From NCBI GenBank assembly GCA_015039465.1, contig MU130540.1:222724-286723 (forward strand): a DNA stretch of 64,000 bases, in the 5' to 3' direction. This DNA comes from Phlegmacium glaucopus. Taxonomy: Eukaryota > Basidiomycota > Agaricomycetes > Agaricales > Cortinariaceae. A program made the position numbers and the translations under genes. The notes beneath the pieces were generated by a model. The model was given only the letters and a program-made list of their open reading frames with translations. It ran no database searches and had not been told where the DNA came from. Shown here one piece after another: positions 43,801 through 56,900 of the stretch (its first letter is position 1; the number at the start of each line of letters is the position of its first letter).

Positions 43801-44524
43801 TAGGAACTCTTCGTCGAAACTTGGATCCATTTGAACAAAATGACGATGCGACTTTGAATGACGCCTTGCGCGCATCTGGACTTTTCTCTCTCCAAACTGA
43901 CACGGATGAAGCACGACTTACTCTGGACAGTGATGTTGCAAGTGGTGGGAATAATCTTTCTGTAGGACAACGACAAATTATCGCATTGGCTAGAGCTATT
44001 GTGCGCAACAGTAAACTTCTCATATTGGATGAGGGTGGGTCATTCGTTCCCTTGCCAATCTCTTTGACTCACTGATCACCTTTTTTTCCGTTGTAGCTAC
44101 GTCCGCCATTGGTATGTCTTTGAGCTCGCAGTCAGTCGGGAGTCAAAAAAACTGATTCTGTTTTGTAGATCATAAGACTGATTCCATCATTCAATCAACA
44201 CTGAGGAACGAACTTGGTACTGATGTCACTGTTTTGACTGTTGCTCATCGACTCCAGACGATCATGGATGCCGACAAGATTGTAAGTGACCTGTCTATCA
44301 TGAATAACATTCTTACTCAATTCTTTCATGTAGATGGTGCTCGATAGCGGTAAAATCGTACGTGTTGACCTCCCATCTTTATTTGAGATACTAACGGATC
44401 ACCATTCTAGATTGAGTTTGATTCTCCTCAGGAGCTGCTCCAGAAGAAAGGTGGAGCATTTAAATCTATGGTGGATGGTAGTGGTGATAAAAGGGCTCTC
44501 TACGCTATGGCGGACAGGGGGTGA
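37880..44524 (+). CDS. ABCC-C: full-length ABCC/MRP-type transporter, many introns
   Basis: Same architecture as ABCC-A. TMD0 begins at ATG 37,880 ([19 protein letters not shown]). The linker [12 protein letters not shown] lies at 38,772. The first membrane domain is at 39,080-40,550. NBD1 has IIGPT|GSGKTS across an intron near 40,852, SGGQK on a 13-nt exon near 41,365, and a Walker B followed by [11 protein letters not shown]. The second membrane domain is at 41,940-43,100. NBD2 has VGRTGSGK (about 43,467-43,489), LSVGQRQ (about 43,960) and LLILDE. The stop TGA is at 44,522-44,524. Exons join in frame everywhere I checked. One intron (from 39,933) has a GC donor instead of GT. ABCC-E is its close duplicate. 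Confidence 0.88.
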
Positions 44525-46010
44525 GGCAATGATTCTGTTTTTGCTTGCGACATTCTCTCCTTTTATTACTGCTTGTATTTTTTATTATTTTGCGCAATGC
44601 TATCCAATGATCTATTTCCTTCCATGAACGTTAACTTGGATCCAAAAACATTCACTATATCTAGTGAACCGCTTTCCAAGTCACGGTATTGCTAACAGCA
44701 GTCGGGCTAGTTTTGCGCTTCCTCGGCTGTAATCCCGGTGCCAAGAAAATTACCCTGTCGGAAAAAAGGGAGATAAAAATGGATGGTGTAGAAAACGATA
44801 TGAAGAATATGTTTTAGGTGTTTAGGAAACGAAAAAGACTTAGTGAGCGCTGTTTTTGCCGTGTCGGAATCAGATTCTGAGGGTAAGGGAAATTCCCTTA
44901 TTAATGGATTTATTAATCGTGTTTCTCTCATCTTATCCGATAATAATCGCAGCCCCTGAATGCGCTGGACAACGGAGTTAGATACTTCGCGTAACTCGCT
45001 TTGATGGATCATCATGGGTCAATTCATTGAATTCAAAAGGAAGAATAATTCACCCTCTGTGAGGCCGGTAAATGATTGCATGTACAGTCGCGCAAGTCCA
45101 CATGAATAACCCAAGTTTACCACATTGCACAATTCATTGGAATAAGAAGAGAAAGAAGGTCCGCAAGTGATCAAACACAAGAATACATCGAAGTTTCGAT
45201 GTGGAGGTATATATGGTCCATACTGCAGGGTTTCGGGGGAGGTGGTTACCTAGTGCCTAGATATGAGGAGGGAACAATACGAATATGAACTAGTCACCAA
45301 CCTTGATTTACACGTTAGACACCTGCATTTCTTAAGACATTATGCATGATAATTATGCACGAGTCAAAAAATCAAGCTCATCCTAAAAATATGGGAATCA
45401 GAACAGGTGCAACACTTTGGTTAGGACGTGAATCATGATCTTACCTCACTGCTTTCCTAAAGAGAGGGATCAAATAGGTGACTATAATTCGAAAGATTTT
45501 GTGGTAATCCTACCTCTGATGACTCGAGATATGGCTTGCCCACTTCTCGGGAGTGGTATCTTTTATATCCATTGTTCTGCCTTGTTCGTTCGCGAATCGA
45601 GCTTACCACAACAATGGAAACCAAATTTCATCACGTGGCCTGTTGATATTCTTATTTAGGACTTCGACACCGCTCTGCTACTAGCGGTCGACTTCGTCGA
45701 CAAATTACCTTGCTGACGGTTCACTTTTAACTTTTTTTTTTTGTTACAAAGAAATACTATTTAAATAAATAAGGGAAACATTTGAAGACTATGAAGTATC
45801 ACTCTCTGACTAGCCTTAATATATATATAAAACGAGACACTAAGAAAATATAATGTCATTGAAACCTTTGAATGCAAGTCAGCAGCCGTTCGATGCAGAA
45901 GTTGAAATTGACACACGTACCACAAAAGATAACGTAGATGTTCTAACGCAATTGAAAGTTATGACGAGTCAGTAGCTATTCGATGAATGAGCTTGGTTTA
46001 GAAACACTTA
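44525..46010. other. Intergenic, 1.5 kb
   Basis: No gene could be supported. A 102-codon frame on the minus strand (44,707-45,015) and a 74-codon frame at 45,435-45,659 have no recognisable features or splice partners. Confidence 0.5.
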
Positions 46011-47296
46011 CTATTTATTCTGTTTCTTCTTCTTTTTAAGTGGTCCTTCGATGATCGAGGTCTCTCCCTCGGTTGCGGTAGCGTCTTCGTCTTCATCGAC
46101 AGCTCTCTTTTTCCCATCTGCCTTTGACAACTCGTGGGATGCGACATCTTCTAGGGCAAGAACATGTCTAGAGGTGGAATTCAAGTCGGTATTGACACTG
46201 GTTGTGAGGTCGACATTTGATGCACCTGCGACTGCTGTGAACATTAAGAATAATATTGCAAGGAAATAAATAGATATGTATGTACCGCCCGGGTGGAACG
46301 CATCGACAGCTCTTTTTTGGTTGTTTATCTTGCTGGGAGATTGGGGAAGGAACGTTGGACCCTTGAGCAGCAGACTCTTGTAGGGGGAAGGGGCACGTTT
46401 CGTTGCAGGTTCGAGGACCTGAACTTGTGTAGCGGTCGCGGAAAAGGTGTTGCCAGCTACTCCAATAGTTTGCTTATCTCTGATCGTGTAGTGTCGCAAC
46501 TGGAAATGTACAAGTACAAGCGATCCCCTGAGCGACAGTTCTAGGTCCTGTACCTTTATGAAGTTCCCTCGAACATCGAACGCAGGTAAGGGGTTTGCTC
46601 GCCATTTACTGATGATGCTTTCAAACGTCCCCTGGAACTTCTCAGCGATTGGGTATCCGTTTGACCAGTCTTCGTCATCCGTGGCTAGAAAAGATGTGGT
46701 GAGTTCTTGAACCTTCCAAGAGTTAGCGTACGTACAATCATAAGCAATTGTCTGCACAATCTCTGTCAGTCTTGGGGATATGAATTTTTAGAAATATAAC
46801 GGCCCACCCTCTTCTCAAACAGAGGCCAGGAGAACCTGAATGCCTTTTCTTTATTGGTACCATCAAAGACGATAAAGTATTGCGGTGTAGCTCCCTCGGT
46901 CACTGCCTTCATCTGAAGATTTTCGATGTTTTCAATTCCAAGTTTGAAATCCGATTTGAAGTCTGCGTGATGGTTGGGGGATATGAGTTGAAATTGTGCT
47001 TTGCATGCCTCTAGCCCAGATTTATCAAAAATAGGATTGAAGTTCCCGTGGGCGTCTAAGAAAAGTCGATCGTCAGACACAATGCCAACCACCGCACACG
47101 TCGCTCGAACAGAGGGGGCATCGTTGTTATCGTGAGAAGCAGTTTTTAGTTCGTTCATGTTGCCTGTCTTTGTCCAGACCACTTCATAATTGAAATTGTT
47201 GGAAGCAATGTAAGTGGGCGTGTTTAGCAAGCTCGTTCGCATCCATGGAGCGCTAAAGTCAGACTCGTGGGAAATTGACTGCATGCTTTTGAACAT
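46011..47296 (-). CDS. Hypothetical protein, two or three exons
   Basis: Exon 1 is 47,296-46,808, the intron 46,807-46,761 (47 nt, GTGGGC...CAGAG), and exon 2 46,760-46,011, giving about 412 residues. The ATG at 47,296 opens with MFKSMQSISHESDFSAPWM. No known domain was recognised; the N-terminal half has alternating hydrophobic strands (YEVVWTKTGN, CAVVGIVSDDRLFLD, QYFIVFDGTNKEKAFRFSW). The C-terminus is acidic then basic, ending KKKKKQNK, a likely nuclear signal. Positions 46,235-46,285 (51 nt) start GTACAT and end TTCACAG. They may be a phase-neutral intron, or encode a hydrophobic stretch of 17 residues. Confidence 0.65.
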
Positions 47297-47638
47297 TGAG
47301 ATGCTACTCGCTGCTCAAAGTTATAAGGACGTACCCTGCAGTATTATTCCTCTTGATTGGGGGGGGAGACAAACCTGGGGGGGATTTTGTTTTAAAAAAA
47401 AGGTAACCTCTCAATTTAATTATATATGTTCTTAGGTGGTGCGTTACTGTTTCATTGTAGTTTGGCTTATGATCGAAAAGCCGTCCATTCCGTGAACGTC
47501 TCCTTCTCCTGTCCTCGATAATGAAAGGATTGAAAAAAAATGTGAATCTCCACCGATGGTCACATTCTGGGTCTATTGGAGGCTTGTTCGGCTGTGCTGA
47601 CGACTCGATGAATAAATAGGATATCCCCTTTCGATAAC

Positions 47639-48730
47639 TTGATCGATTCCATCTGTTTAGCTTTATGTTCCTTTTCTAGCATTTTGATGAATGCAAAGAT
47701 AAACATTTCCACGATCAAGTATGCAAGCCTATGGACCCTTTATTTGTTTTGTCCCTTTGGTATCGAATCCATTCATTCCTTGTCTCATTTTGATCGCTTG
47801 CTCATCATTATCTTAGTTTTAATTTTTGATTTGTCCACTGATTTTCACGTCGCATGGTATGTAGGAGGTTGTGTCTTTGAACAACTTATCATTTCCTTCT
47901 TCATGGCTACGCTGCTGCAGGAATTTATTTCATCTTATCCCAGTGTCACCCTGTCCAATGCTCGTTATGGTCATGACTTTCATCTCGGAAATGTCGTTCC
48001 GGTGTTTTCATCACCAAAGCAGCAGCTCCAGACTTTCATTGCAACAGAGGGGATTGCATATCGTTTTATTGTCACTGGACAACTCATTGCTTTTAGAGTT
48101 GTGGAAGAAACGGTGTGTGACGTATGTTGCTCAAATGTTTTATATTATTTAATTGAAGCGTCGTTGGTGATGAGTTTGGTCGTTGTCTATCAATTAACCT
48201 TGGTCCCTTGGAGTCTTCGTCGTCACTCGCGGGCATGTTTATGTCTCAGTTGGCCACGTTGGAAAAAATAGAAGAGGACGATGGAAGGGATTGTGCAGTC
48301 AAAACTCAGGCATGCGCTCCTTACTCCCATAAGTTATAAATTCAATGTACTAATTGCGAAGTATTGCAGCATATAAAGTGGCGCGCCTCAAATGATCAGT
48401 TGTATTTAAAAGCTTATGGAAGAACTAATGTTGCGAATTGTTATCTGACAACATCAGATATTGGATCTTTGGTCATTGCCGTCGTTGAGCTTCGTTGTTT
48501 AGATGTCGGCCACAGTCCATCTACATTTTCAAGGGTATGCTCGGTTTTTTATTTTATTTTTTTAGATGTTCTCGACTGAAGGTGTATCTGAGTTAGACAT
48601 ACTGGATTGAAACTTATAGTCTCCGTGCGTTCACTGGCGACAAAACCGATGATACCGAATATGTCCAAGACATTATCAAGCAATGCAGCATGTTAACGCC
48701 AAGGGTAGACATATGTTCATAAAAGCGGTT
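47639..48730 (+). CDS. Possible multi-exon hypothetical gene, weak
   Basis: A 210-codon frame (47,639-48,271) and a second coding-like stretch (about 48,364-48,540: IKWRASNDQLYLKAYGRT, LVIAVVELRCLDVGHSPST) ending at a GTATGC donor suggest a spliced gene. Part of it (YGHDFHLGNVVPVFSS, IAYRFIVTGQLIAFRVVEE) reads like protein, but the N-terminal part is hydrophobic and biased, and I could not build one consistent exon chain. No family was recognised. Confidence 0.28.
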
Positions 48731-48796
48731 CTCCTTTTTTTTTTCCCTCAATGTTATGAGTTTAAAGAATATAAGATCATGATCGATAATGATAAC

Positions 48797-49798
48797 TTAG
48801 ATTAAGCTAAGATTCGTGCTATTGGGACATTTAGTATTGAAGCAGCGTTCACCCAACCTCCACTTCAAATTTGAAGACCCAATCTCTTCAGTGAAAGAAT
48901 ATGAGTAATCACGAGTGGGACTCTTGCTATACCCTCCCCAATGCATCACCGCTACACCTTCTAAGCCTTCAGTTCGTCTCCACAAGGCTAAACAAGCGTT
49001 TCCACATGCAGTCTCCCGGGGTGTGTTGGGCCCAAGGCACCAAATACCCCTCCTCACGAGCTGATCAAACTCGGAAAGGTAAATGGTAGACATCCCACGA
49101 GCAGTTTCTCGACGTGAAAGAAGGTCGGGATAAAAACAAATGATGCTTGTTGCAGTCAAGATGTTGAATTGGCATGTGAAGGAAGAAGAAACAACAACAG
49201 GCACGATTGATGATGATTTTGAAAGTGTAATTGTTATCGTTTTGCCCTTGACAGATTGTCTTCAAGTCAGAATTGGGTTATAATTTGTTTAAGTTGCGAA
49301 AAGTACCGTGGGTCGTAGTACCTTTATGAACCTAGCTGTGTGAGCTTCATAGATGATTCCAGGAGCTCCATCGAAGATGACACTTGTGCCAGAGCTGGCA
49401 ATATACGCTTTGACCCGTTCAATTCCATATGGTATGCCGCTCGGTATGATGATGTTAAGATCTCGTGGCTCGACATCATCAATGGTCAAAATGTTCCACA
49501 CAGCAGAACCAACAATGCCGGCCTTGACCTCCTTAAGTAACGCAAGAAAGTTTGGAATGTCGTCAATAAAGGGGAGTAGGATGGTTCGGATGCGTCGTCG
49601 AAGTAAGGTATAGACCGTTCTTTGACCATGGATGTTAACATGACTGATATTGACAATCGTTCCCCAAGAACAATGAGTTATCACATTGAGAAGAATATCC
49701 ACAACATGAAAGACAATCTTTCTTGAGTTTCTTATGTCGGAATTCATACGCAATTGTTCACGAAGTCGTACAGACCGACGGGGAGGCTGAGTTTCCAT
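48797..49798 (-). CDS. Hypothetical protein, possible nucleotidyltransferase-like fold, two exons
   Basis: Exon 1 is 49,798-49,307 and exon 2 49,246-48,797, with a 60-nt intron (GTACTT...GTCAAG) that keeps frame, giving 313 residues. The start is METQPPRRSVRLREQL. The middle reads AGIVGSAVWNILT, then EPRDLNIIIPSGIPYGIERV and FDGAPGIIYEAHTARFIKVL. A Gly-Ser followed about 20 residues later by RDLNI recalls the GS...D motif of minimal nucleotidyltransferases, but the second Asp is Asn and the match is weak. The C-terminus contains a Cys-containing segment (RRGIWCLGPNTPRETACGNA). The neighbour at 49,981-50,599 is on the same strand. Function unknown. Confidence 0.62.
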
Positions 49799-49980
49799 GG
49801 TGAAAAGAGATTAGAATGAGTTGAACACAGCAAAGGCAAATATATCGTCTTTAAATCAAGGTCAGACAGAAGATTCATTCCTGCAACAGTTCTGATCATT
49901 CCAGAGGTGCGTTTATGTTATCAGTGACATAGCTTTGGAAAAATCTAATTCGAGTGAATTTAATGAGCTATATTCATTTT

Positions 49981-50599
49981 CTAGGAGGTATGAGCGTACA
50001 TTTCCAGTTTCTTACGGAGTGCCGGTATCTCACGCGTACGGATGTCCATCATTCCTTGCTCTTTATTCCACTTTAAAACCAACAGGTTTCCCCACCAACT
50101 AATGCCTATTGAGGGGAATACATTCTTCAATAAATGATTGCGATCATAATGTATCCTCGTTGCATCTTGAGGCTAAACGATCAATAATTCATGATAAGAA
50201 TTAATCACAAATGAATTTAGGTAAGGTCAACGGACCTGTGTTTCCATCACAACGGTGTAAAGGGTACCATCATCACATCCAGGAAGTGGTAGGAAATTTG
50301 AGCTCAAGTCGATGATATTTCGAGCTCCTTGCAAATTCCTGGTGAGCCATCGTTCTACTGCCATGTCTTGGGGCTTGCAAGGTCGTTCGATTCCCACGTC
50401 AACCGGTACAGAAACGATGTGGAATCTGGATGTAGATGTACCTAACAACAGGCCATAGTAAACATCCGTCTGCTGTAAGAGTAAATTTCAATATCACTCT
50501 TGTAAACCCAAAAAAATCTGGTAAAAGATGATGTTTGAAGCGTACTGGTGTATGATTTCTGATGAGTTTATGAGTAACTTCGATATCGGTGTCTTCCAT
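49981..50599 (-). CDS. Hypothetical 160-residue protein, three exons
   Basis: Exons are 50,599-50,546, 50,472-50,236 and 50,172-49,981, with introns of 73 and 63 nt (GTACGC...TTACAG and GTCCGT...GTTTAG). All exons have whole-codon lengths (18, 79 and 64 codons including the stop). The protein starts MEDTDIEVTHKLIRNHTP and ends EIPALRKKLEMYAHTS. The middle contains RPCKPQDMAVERWLTRNL and YTVVMETQPQDATRIHYD. No family is recognised. Clean splicing, with three whole-codon exons and no stop, argues that it is a real gene. Confidence 0.62.
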
Positions 50600-50993
50600 A
50601 ATTGCGTTTACTTGAGATTGGAGGATAGGTGGAAGAAGAAAGTGCCGACCTTATCCATTTGATTAGACTTAGGGGAGTTTGCGTTTAGATTTGTTTACGA
50701 ACGCAATCTAAGTCAATGTTCTCCATCAAAGTCTGTTTGGGTTGGAATGAATAAGATCTTATGGAGATTGGAAAAGGGGGACACTTCTCGTTGTATTCTG
50801 TTTTGTACCAGATTTGTGTGCATTCTCCCTTTCCGCCACGAAGTTTGGTCAATAAAGGCATATTCAAAGTTAACAAAGTTGGCACGGTGTCCATTAAGCA
50901 ATAGGCAATGTTGGGAGAAACCGATATGGAAGACAGGTAAAGGTTTTTTTTTTTTGTTCTAAGCATGATACGCATTCAAATGCTTTCGAAGTG
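50600..50993. other. Region between the 160-residue gene and the Helitron ORF
   Basis: The Helitron 5' terminus and its first exon should lie here or just upstream, but I could not fix them. A T-run at about 50,943-50,955 followed by TTCTAAG looks like an intron 3' end. Confidence 0.4.
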
Positions 50994-53900
50994 TCGACTT
51001 GTGTCATTGGACATTTAGAGATGGGACATCTGTCCATGCGGAGCTGAGAGACGTTGAAATCAGTAAAATTCGAGCCGTATGCAACCAACAAAGTAGAACG
51101 AAATGGACGACAATCGCTTCACGGCAAAGATTGTACCAATTTATCTCTCTTTCAGATGAGGAAACCCAAGAGGAAATGCGGCTGAAGGCGCTGTCGTTGA
51201 TGGATCTGGACAGTGTACCATGCATACAGCAATTTGGTCTTCCGAGCGCCAGACCTCCCAATAGCTCGACTGTCGGCTTGTCAGACAATCCATTCACGTT
51301 GAATGAAGAGAATGATACGTCACCTGCTTCCACTTCAAACATCCGCAGAACTAAAAGGTATTTTCTAACCCATCCTCGCCGTGTTGTTAACGATCATTTA
51401 CTGCATTGGTTTTGATCAGGAAGCGAAGTGTTGACGACACACTCTCCTTTTTTGATGGGCAAAATATACATGAAGTTTTTCACCAATACTCAATCGCGAA
51501 TCTTAAAGCAACCTGTCAGCAATTCATATCTGGCTTGTGGCCCAGAACGCGTACAGAAATATACCTGCTAATAAGTCAAGCAGCCACTCCTATCCAAGCA
51601 CAGATTCGTACAATGGTCATGGATGCTATGCAATCTGGAGGTCGAATGTACTCTCGGAGGGCCAGACCTGCCAATCATGACGACTGCAATGTTCGAAGGA
51701 TGGGTGAACGACCTGGACAAGATGAAAGTTTGAATGGAGACATTGTTGAAAAGCTATGTCAAAATCAGTTTATGAAAGTTCCTTCTAAAGAGGTGGTGAA
51801 TGCAGCAGTAGCAGAGTTCATAGATCGTACTGGCAATGTCGCGCTGGCCACTGGAATTTGTGCCGTCTGCGCTCGTGAGACGGGATCGATGGAGTTATTG
51901 TTGCATCGTATTGACTCTTTTCCAAATCCTCATCGTCTGGAGCCTATGGGAACACATTCAAGTCATGACTTATTTAACAGAATGCTTCTTCATCCGCCTG
52001 GAGTCGAAAACGACGGAACCGCGCACATCTGTGTAGAGTGCCTCAGGGCCCTTAAGTCAAACAAGGTTCCAATGTTTGCACTTGCCAACGGATTGTGGAT
52101 AGGCCAAATTCCACATGAATTAGCATATTTGACGCTTCCTGAACAAATTCTCATCGCAAAATATTTCCCCGCCGCATACATCATCAAACTTTATCCCAAG
52201 AAAGCAGGAGCTCGTCACTGGGATAAGCGTCAAATGTATAGTGGCCTGAGGGGGAACGTGTCGACATACCGTCTTGATCAATCGCAAATCACATCAATGG
52301 TTGATGGTTCGATTATGCCGCAGGCAGCAAAGGTGCTAGCTGCAACAATAGGGATAACATTCGTTGGACCAAAAAATCTTCCCGAGAGATCTTTGCCAAA
52401 CATGTTCAGGGTCAGGAGACAACGCGTGAAGATGGCATTGGAGTGGCTAAAGGCAAATAATCCACTTTTCAAAGATATAACCATATCGGCGTCAAGACTT
52501 GCTCAATTGCCAGAGGACGACATACCTTATGAGTTATTAGCGACGGCAAAACTCTCTACAGATGTAAACACATTATACGCTGAACAAGATGGGTACATTC
52601 CATCTCAGGACACCAACGAAGATGAGCATGATGAGGATAACGGAGGTATTTATTTTATTTTAAGGTTTGCAAGTTTCTGGGATTCAATTGTTCATAGGTA
52701 TGGAATCTGAGCCGAGTGAAGATTCAGGTAAAAGTTTAAGCATCATTCACTGAGAAAAAATTGGTGACTAACCTTTTTTTTTTTGTTTTTTTTTGTTTTT
52801 TTGGGAATTACTGAAATTTTGGTGTTGGCAATAGATAATGACGATGAGGGACTACCCACGGAGCCTGCTGTCCTGGCACTATCACATCTTGGGGTTGTTG
52901 ATATAGATGGCGTAGAAGTCACGGAATCGGAGCTTATGGCTCATGCGCTAGCAAACTGCTCCCAAGCTAGGCAGGAAGAAGACTATATGATTCGAAGGGG
53001 AAGTGCATTCGTGAATGAATACGCAAGAGTAGATCCTTTGACGGGACAACGAAACGATGGAGGACCAAGCGATGCAAATCATTTGTTGGGATGTTTTCCT
53101 ACACTTTTTCCGTATGGGCAGGGCGGATTTGAGATTGAACGTCCCGTAAACATGCCATATGAAGCTCATGTTCAATGGGCAATGCAATATGAAGACAGGC
53201 GTTTTAGGAAAGACCCCCATTTTCCCTTTCAAGTATTTGGCGTCTGCCAGAAAAGACAAGTTTGTCGAGCGTCAATCCTTCAAATGAAGAAGGGGTCCTA
53301 CTTTCGATTTCAGAATGTTTTATCAACTATAACCGCAGGCGATCTTACCAAAGCAAGCCAGGAAGAGACTCGAGGCGTTCCATTCTCCAATCCAGCTGTT
53401 CGAATCCTTCGGAGTCAATTAAGCGCTGTCAAAACCAAGGTACAAGGATCAGATGAATCTCGCAACTCGATAAGAAGCAAAATTTGGGGGACTAACCTTC
53501 TACATAACCCTCCAAGTCTTTGGGTAACGATTAACCCTTCCGACACGCAGGATCCTATTGCACAAGTTTTGGCAGGTGCTGATATCAACCTGGATGCATT
53601 TTGTAAAACAGCGGGTCCGGACAGTATTGACAGAGCCGTGAACATGGCATCCGACCCATATGCATCTGCGAAGTTCTTTCATCTGATGATCAATACGATT
53701 CTGGAGGTTTTGATTGGATTTTCAAAGCGATGGAATGGAATTATTGTCAGAAGGGAAGGGATTTTTGGAGTAGTGAAAAGTTATGTGGGAACAGTGGAGG
53801 CACAAGGCAGGGGATCACTCCATCTGCACCTGTTGTTATGGCTAGCTGGAGCTCCGACAGCGAAGGAACTTAATGATGCGTTGACGAATGATGTCTTTCG

Positions 53901-56900
53901 CGAGAAAATAAAACGGTACATCAGAGAAACTATACGAGCTGATCTGGATATGAAGGATGCTGCTGAGGTGGCGGCCATGGCTAAGGTTGATGCGGCATCT
54001 TATTCTCGACCTCTGGATCCACGAAAGCCAGCCGATGTTAGTGCCATGAAATTGACCGAATCCGGATTGGCACGCACCACACAGTTCCACAAATGTTCAT
54101 ATACCAACTGTCTGAAGATAGTGAAAGGTCGAGCGGTGTGTAAACGTCGAGCTCCATTCCCATTGGCACACGATGATTGGGTCGACAGCATGGGGGCCTG
54201 GGGGCCTAAGCGGCTGTGTGGGTTCTTAAACAACTGGAATCCTCCGTTGTTGATGACTGTGAGGGCAAATCACGACGTGAAGCTCATCATGAGTGGTAAA
54301 GAAACCAGTGTGTTGACATGGTACATTACCAATTATGCAAGTAAAAAACAACAACGTTCATCAAACGTGTCAGCCTTATTAGCAAAACGGGTGGCTTTCC
54401 ATATGGTGGAAGAAAGGAGACGTAGGGATCTGACGGATGTCAACAAACGGTTAATTCAGCGGTGCGCAAACACACTCACACGAGACAGAGAGTTCAGTGG
54501 TCCGGAGATTATGAGTTATCTCATGGGCTGGGGGGATCGTTTTGAGTCACATCATTATGTTGCCATTTTTTCTGATGTGATTATATCTGCGTTGAAGGAA
54601 AGATTCCCTGGGTTGAGAAAGCCAAACCATTCGGAGTCGCTGCTTGAAGAAAGAGGAACATCGGATGCCAGCAACAACAATCGTACACATATAATCACTA
54701 TGGAGTCGGGTGTTATTACCTTGAAGGACCAGTTGCATGAGTACATGTACCGCGGAGAAGAAATTATCGAAATGAGCATGCTTACATTCATACTCAACAC
54801 ATATGACGCAAAAGGTGAACAAGGTGACGATGGGCTGGGAGATCAACAGGGCGGCGTCGAACCAGGCACGAGCACCATGGGAAGACGTCCCAATCGACGT
54901 GTTCCATATCGACAAGGGTTTGGTAAGGTTGGACGCAGCCGAGTTTTTCGAACGGAGGGACACGAAACACTACCACACATAGTAGGAAGTTGGTTCCCAA
55001 GGAATGACCGACCAAGAGAAAGAGAATTGTATTGTGCGAGTATGCTTGTTCTTCTGATGCCTTGGAGCGATCTTTCAGACCTTAAAGCGGACACAGAGAC
55101 TTTCGACCAAAGGTTTAATTGCTTCATTGCGGGCGCCACCAAAAAGACACATGACATTCTCGAGAACATCCAATATTATTACGAATGTTATGATGGCGCC
55201 AAAAGTCGACGGGAAGAGCAAGCTGAAGGGATGGAGAGAACAATAGATTTCGAGGATGAAATGAGCACACAGGACGTTACCAATTCGCTTATACTCCAAC
55301 CGGAAGTGATAGAAGTAACCGAAGATGATATTGAACTTGCATATGAATCCAGAGGCACGATGAGAGAGCGTCTATATGCACAGGTCGCAATGAACATCGC
55401 AGTCGATTGCGGAATCTTCTCTGAAAACAAGGTGCAAACTGTTTTCCTGCCTGGCGCTGAGACCGCACAGACGGAGGATTTAAAGAAATTCCATGGGTGG
55501 GGGGAACAATTAAAGGCAGCGTCTAGAAGACAAGCTGAGGAGGGTGGGCCAGGACTTTTTGTGAATGATGACGGGCCAATGCCGACGTCAAGTTTTGTTG
55601 ACGACCGTGCAGAGGGTGTTGAAAGGGACAATGATGATACCCTTCCAGACGAGTTAAATATTCGGCCCAAGAGGGAGCTACTAAACGAACACCAAAGGCG
55701 GGGACACAACATTATTGAACAACAGCTAAGAAGACGATTAGCAGGTGATCCATAATTTGATAATCTGTCAAAGCTCAAAGACTTACGAAATGATCAGGTG
55801 AAGAGCCACCACAGCTGCGGATGCTTGTGTTAGGACATGGAGGAACTGGAAAATCGATGGTTATAGGTGCCATTACAGAGACATTCAAGGCCTTGGGGTG
55901 TGAGGATAAACTCGCGAAATGCGGGACATCAGGAGTTGCAGCGGTGATAATCGGCGGCCAAACTTTTCATTCATGGGCAGGTATCCCAATTAATAACCCT
56001 CGAAAAGAAAACTGGGTAGATTCAAACAGTCAAACGATTCGGAAACGAAGGAAACAGAACATATGTGGTCGACAGTTTTTGATTACGGATGAGGTCTCCA
56101 TGTGCACCAAACAACTGAAGTTCAGGGGCTCAGAGATTGTTTCAAGGGTTAGAGCAATGGAGGGGGTTGGGAGCTCTTCGGAATGCTTTGGAGGAATGGA
56201 CACAGTCGACTTCGGGGACTTTCATCAATTCCCACCAGTTGGGAATGCAAGTGCGGCTTTGTATTGTGACAGGCCAGACACCGATGACGCCCATGCACTA
56301 AAAGGAAGATCAATTTTTTTGGAGTATGATAAGGTTGTTATTTTGCGTGAACAGATGAGGGTTACAGATGAAGTGTGGACAGGAATCTTGAGCAGACTGA
56401 GGGTGGGCGAGTGCACTGAGGACGACATCAATGAAGTTCGGAAACTCGTTCTGACCAATACCGAATGCGACGTGCCTGACTTCACAATGGCTCCATGGTG
56501 CGATGCAACTTTGATTACGCCAAGGAATGCGGCGAAAGACATGTGGAACTCAGCGGCTTTAGAAAGACACTGTCGTTCAACAGGAAATCGAAAATACATC
56601 ATCTCAGCAGAGGACACTATGGTCGAAACGGGGGATACGCCGGACAGCAAGACGAGATTAGCATTGGCGGGCTTGAAAGATGAGGCAACTAAGAACTTAA
56701 AAAGACAGGTGGAGTTGTCGGTGGGCATGAAAGCAATGGTAACTCTCAACATCGCAACAGAAGCTGACGTGGCAAATGGTACGCGGGGCACAGTGCATGG
56801 GATTGTATTGGATCCGAGAGAAGGCGCCACAACACCTGACGATGATGGTTGTATTCATTTGCGCTATCCACCTTCTGTCGTCTACTTCAAACCCGATATG

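Noticed and set aside
44707..45015. 102-codon minus-strand frame as a gene
   Set aside because: No recognisable domain, no splice partners and no start context; left as intergenic.
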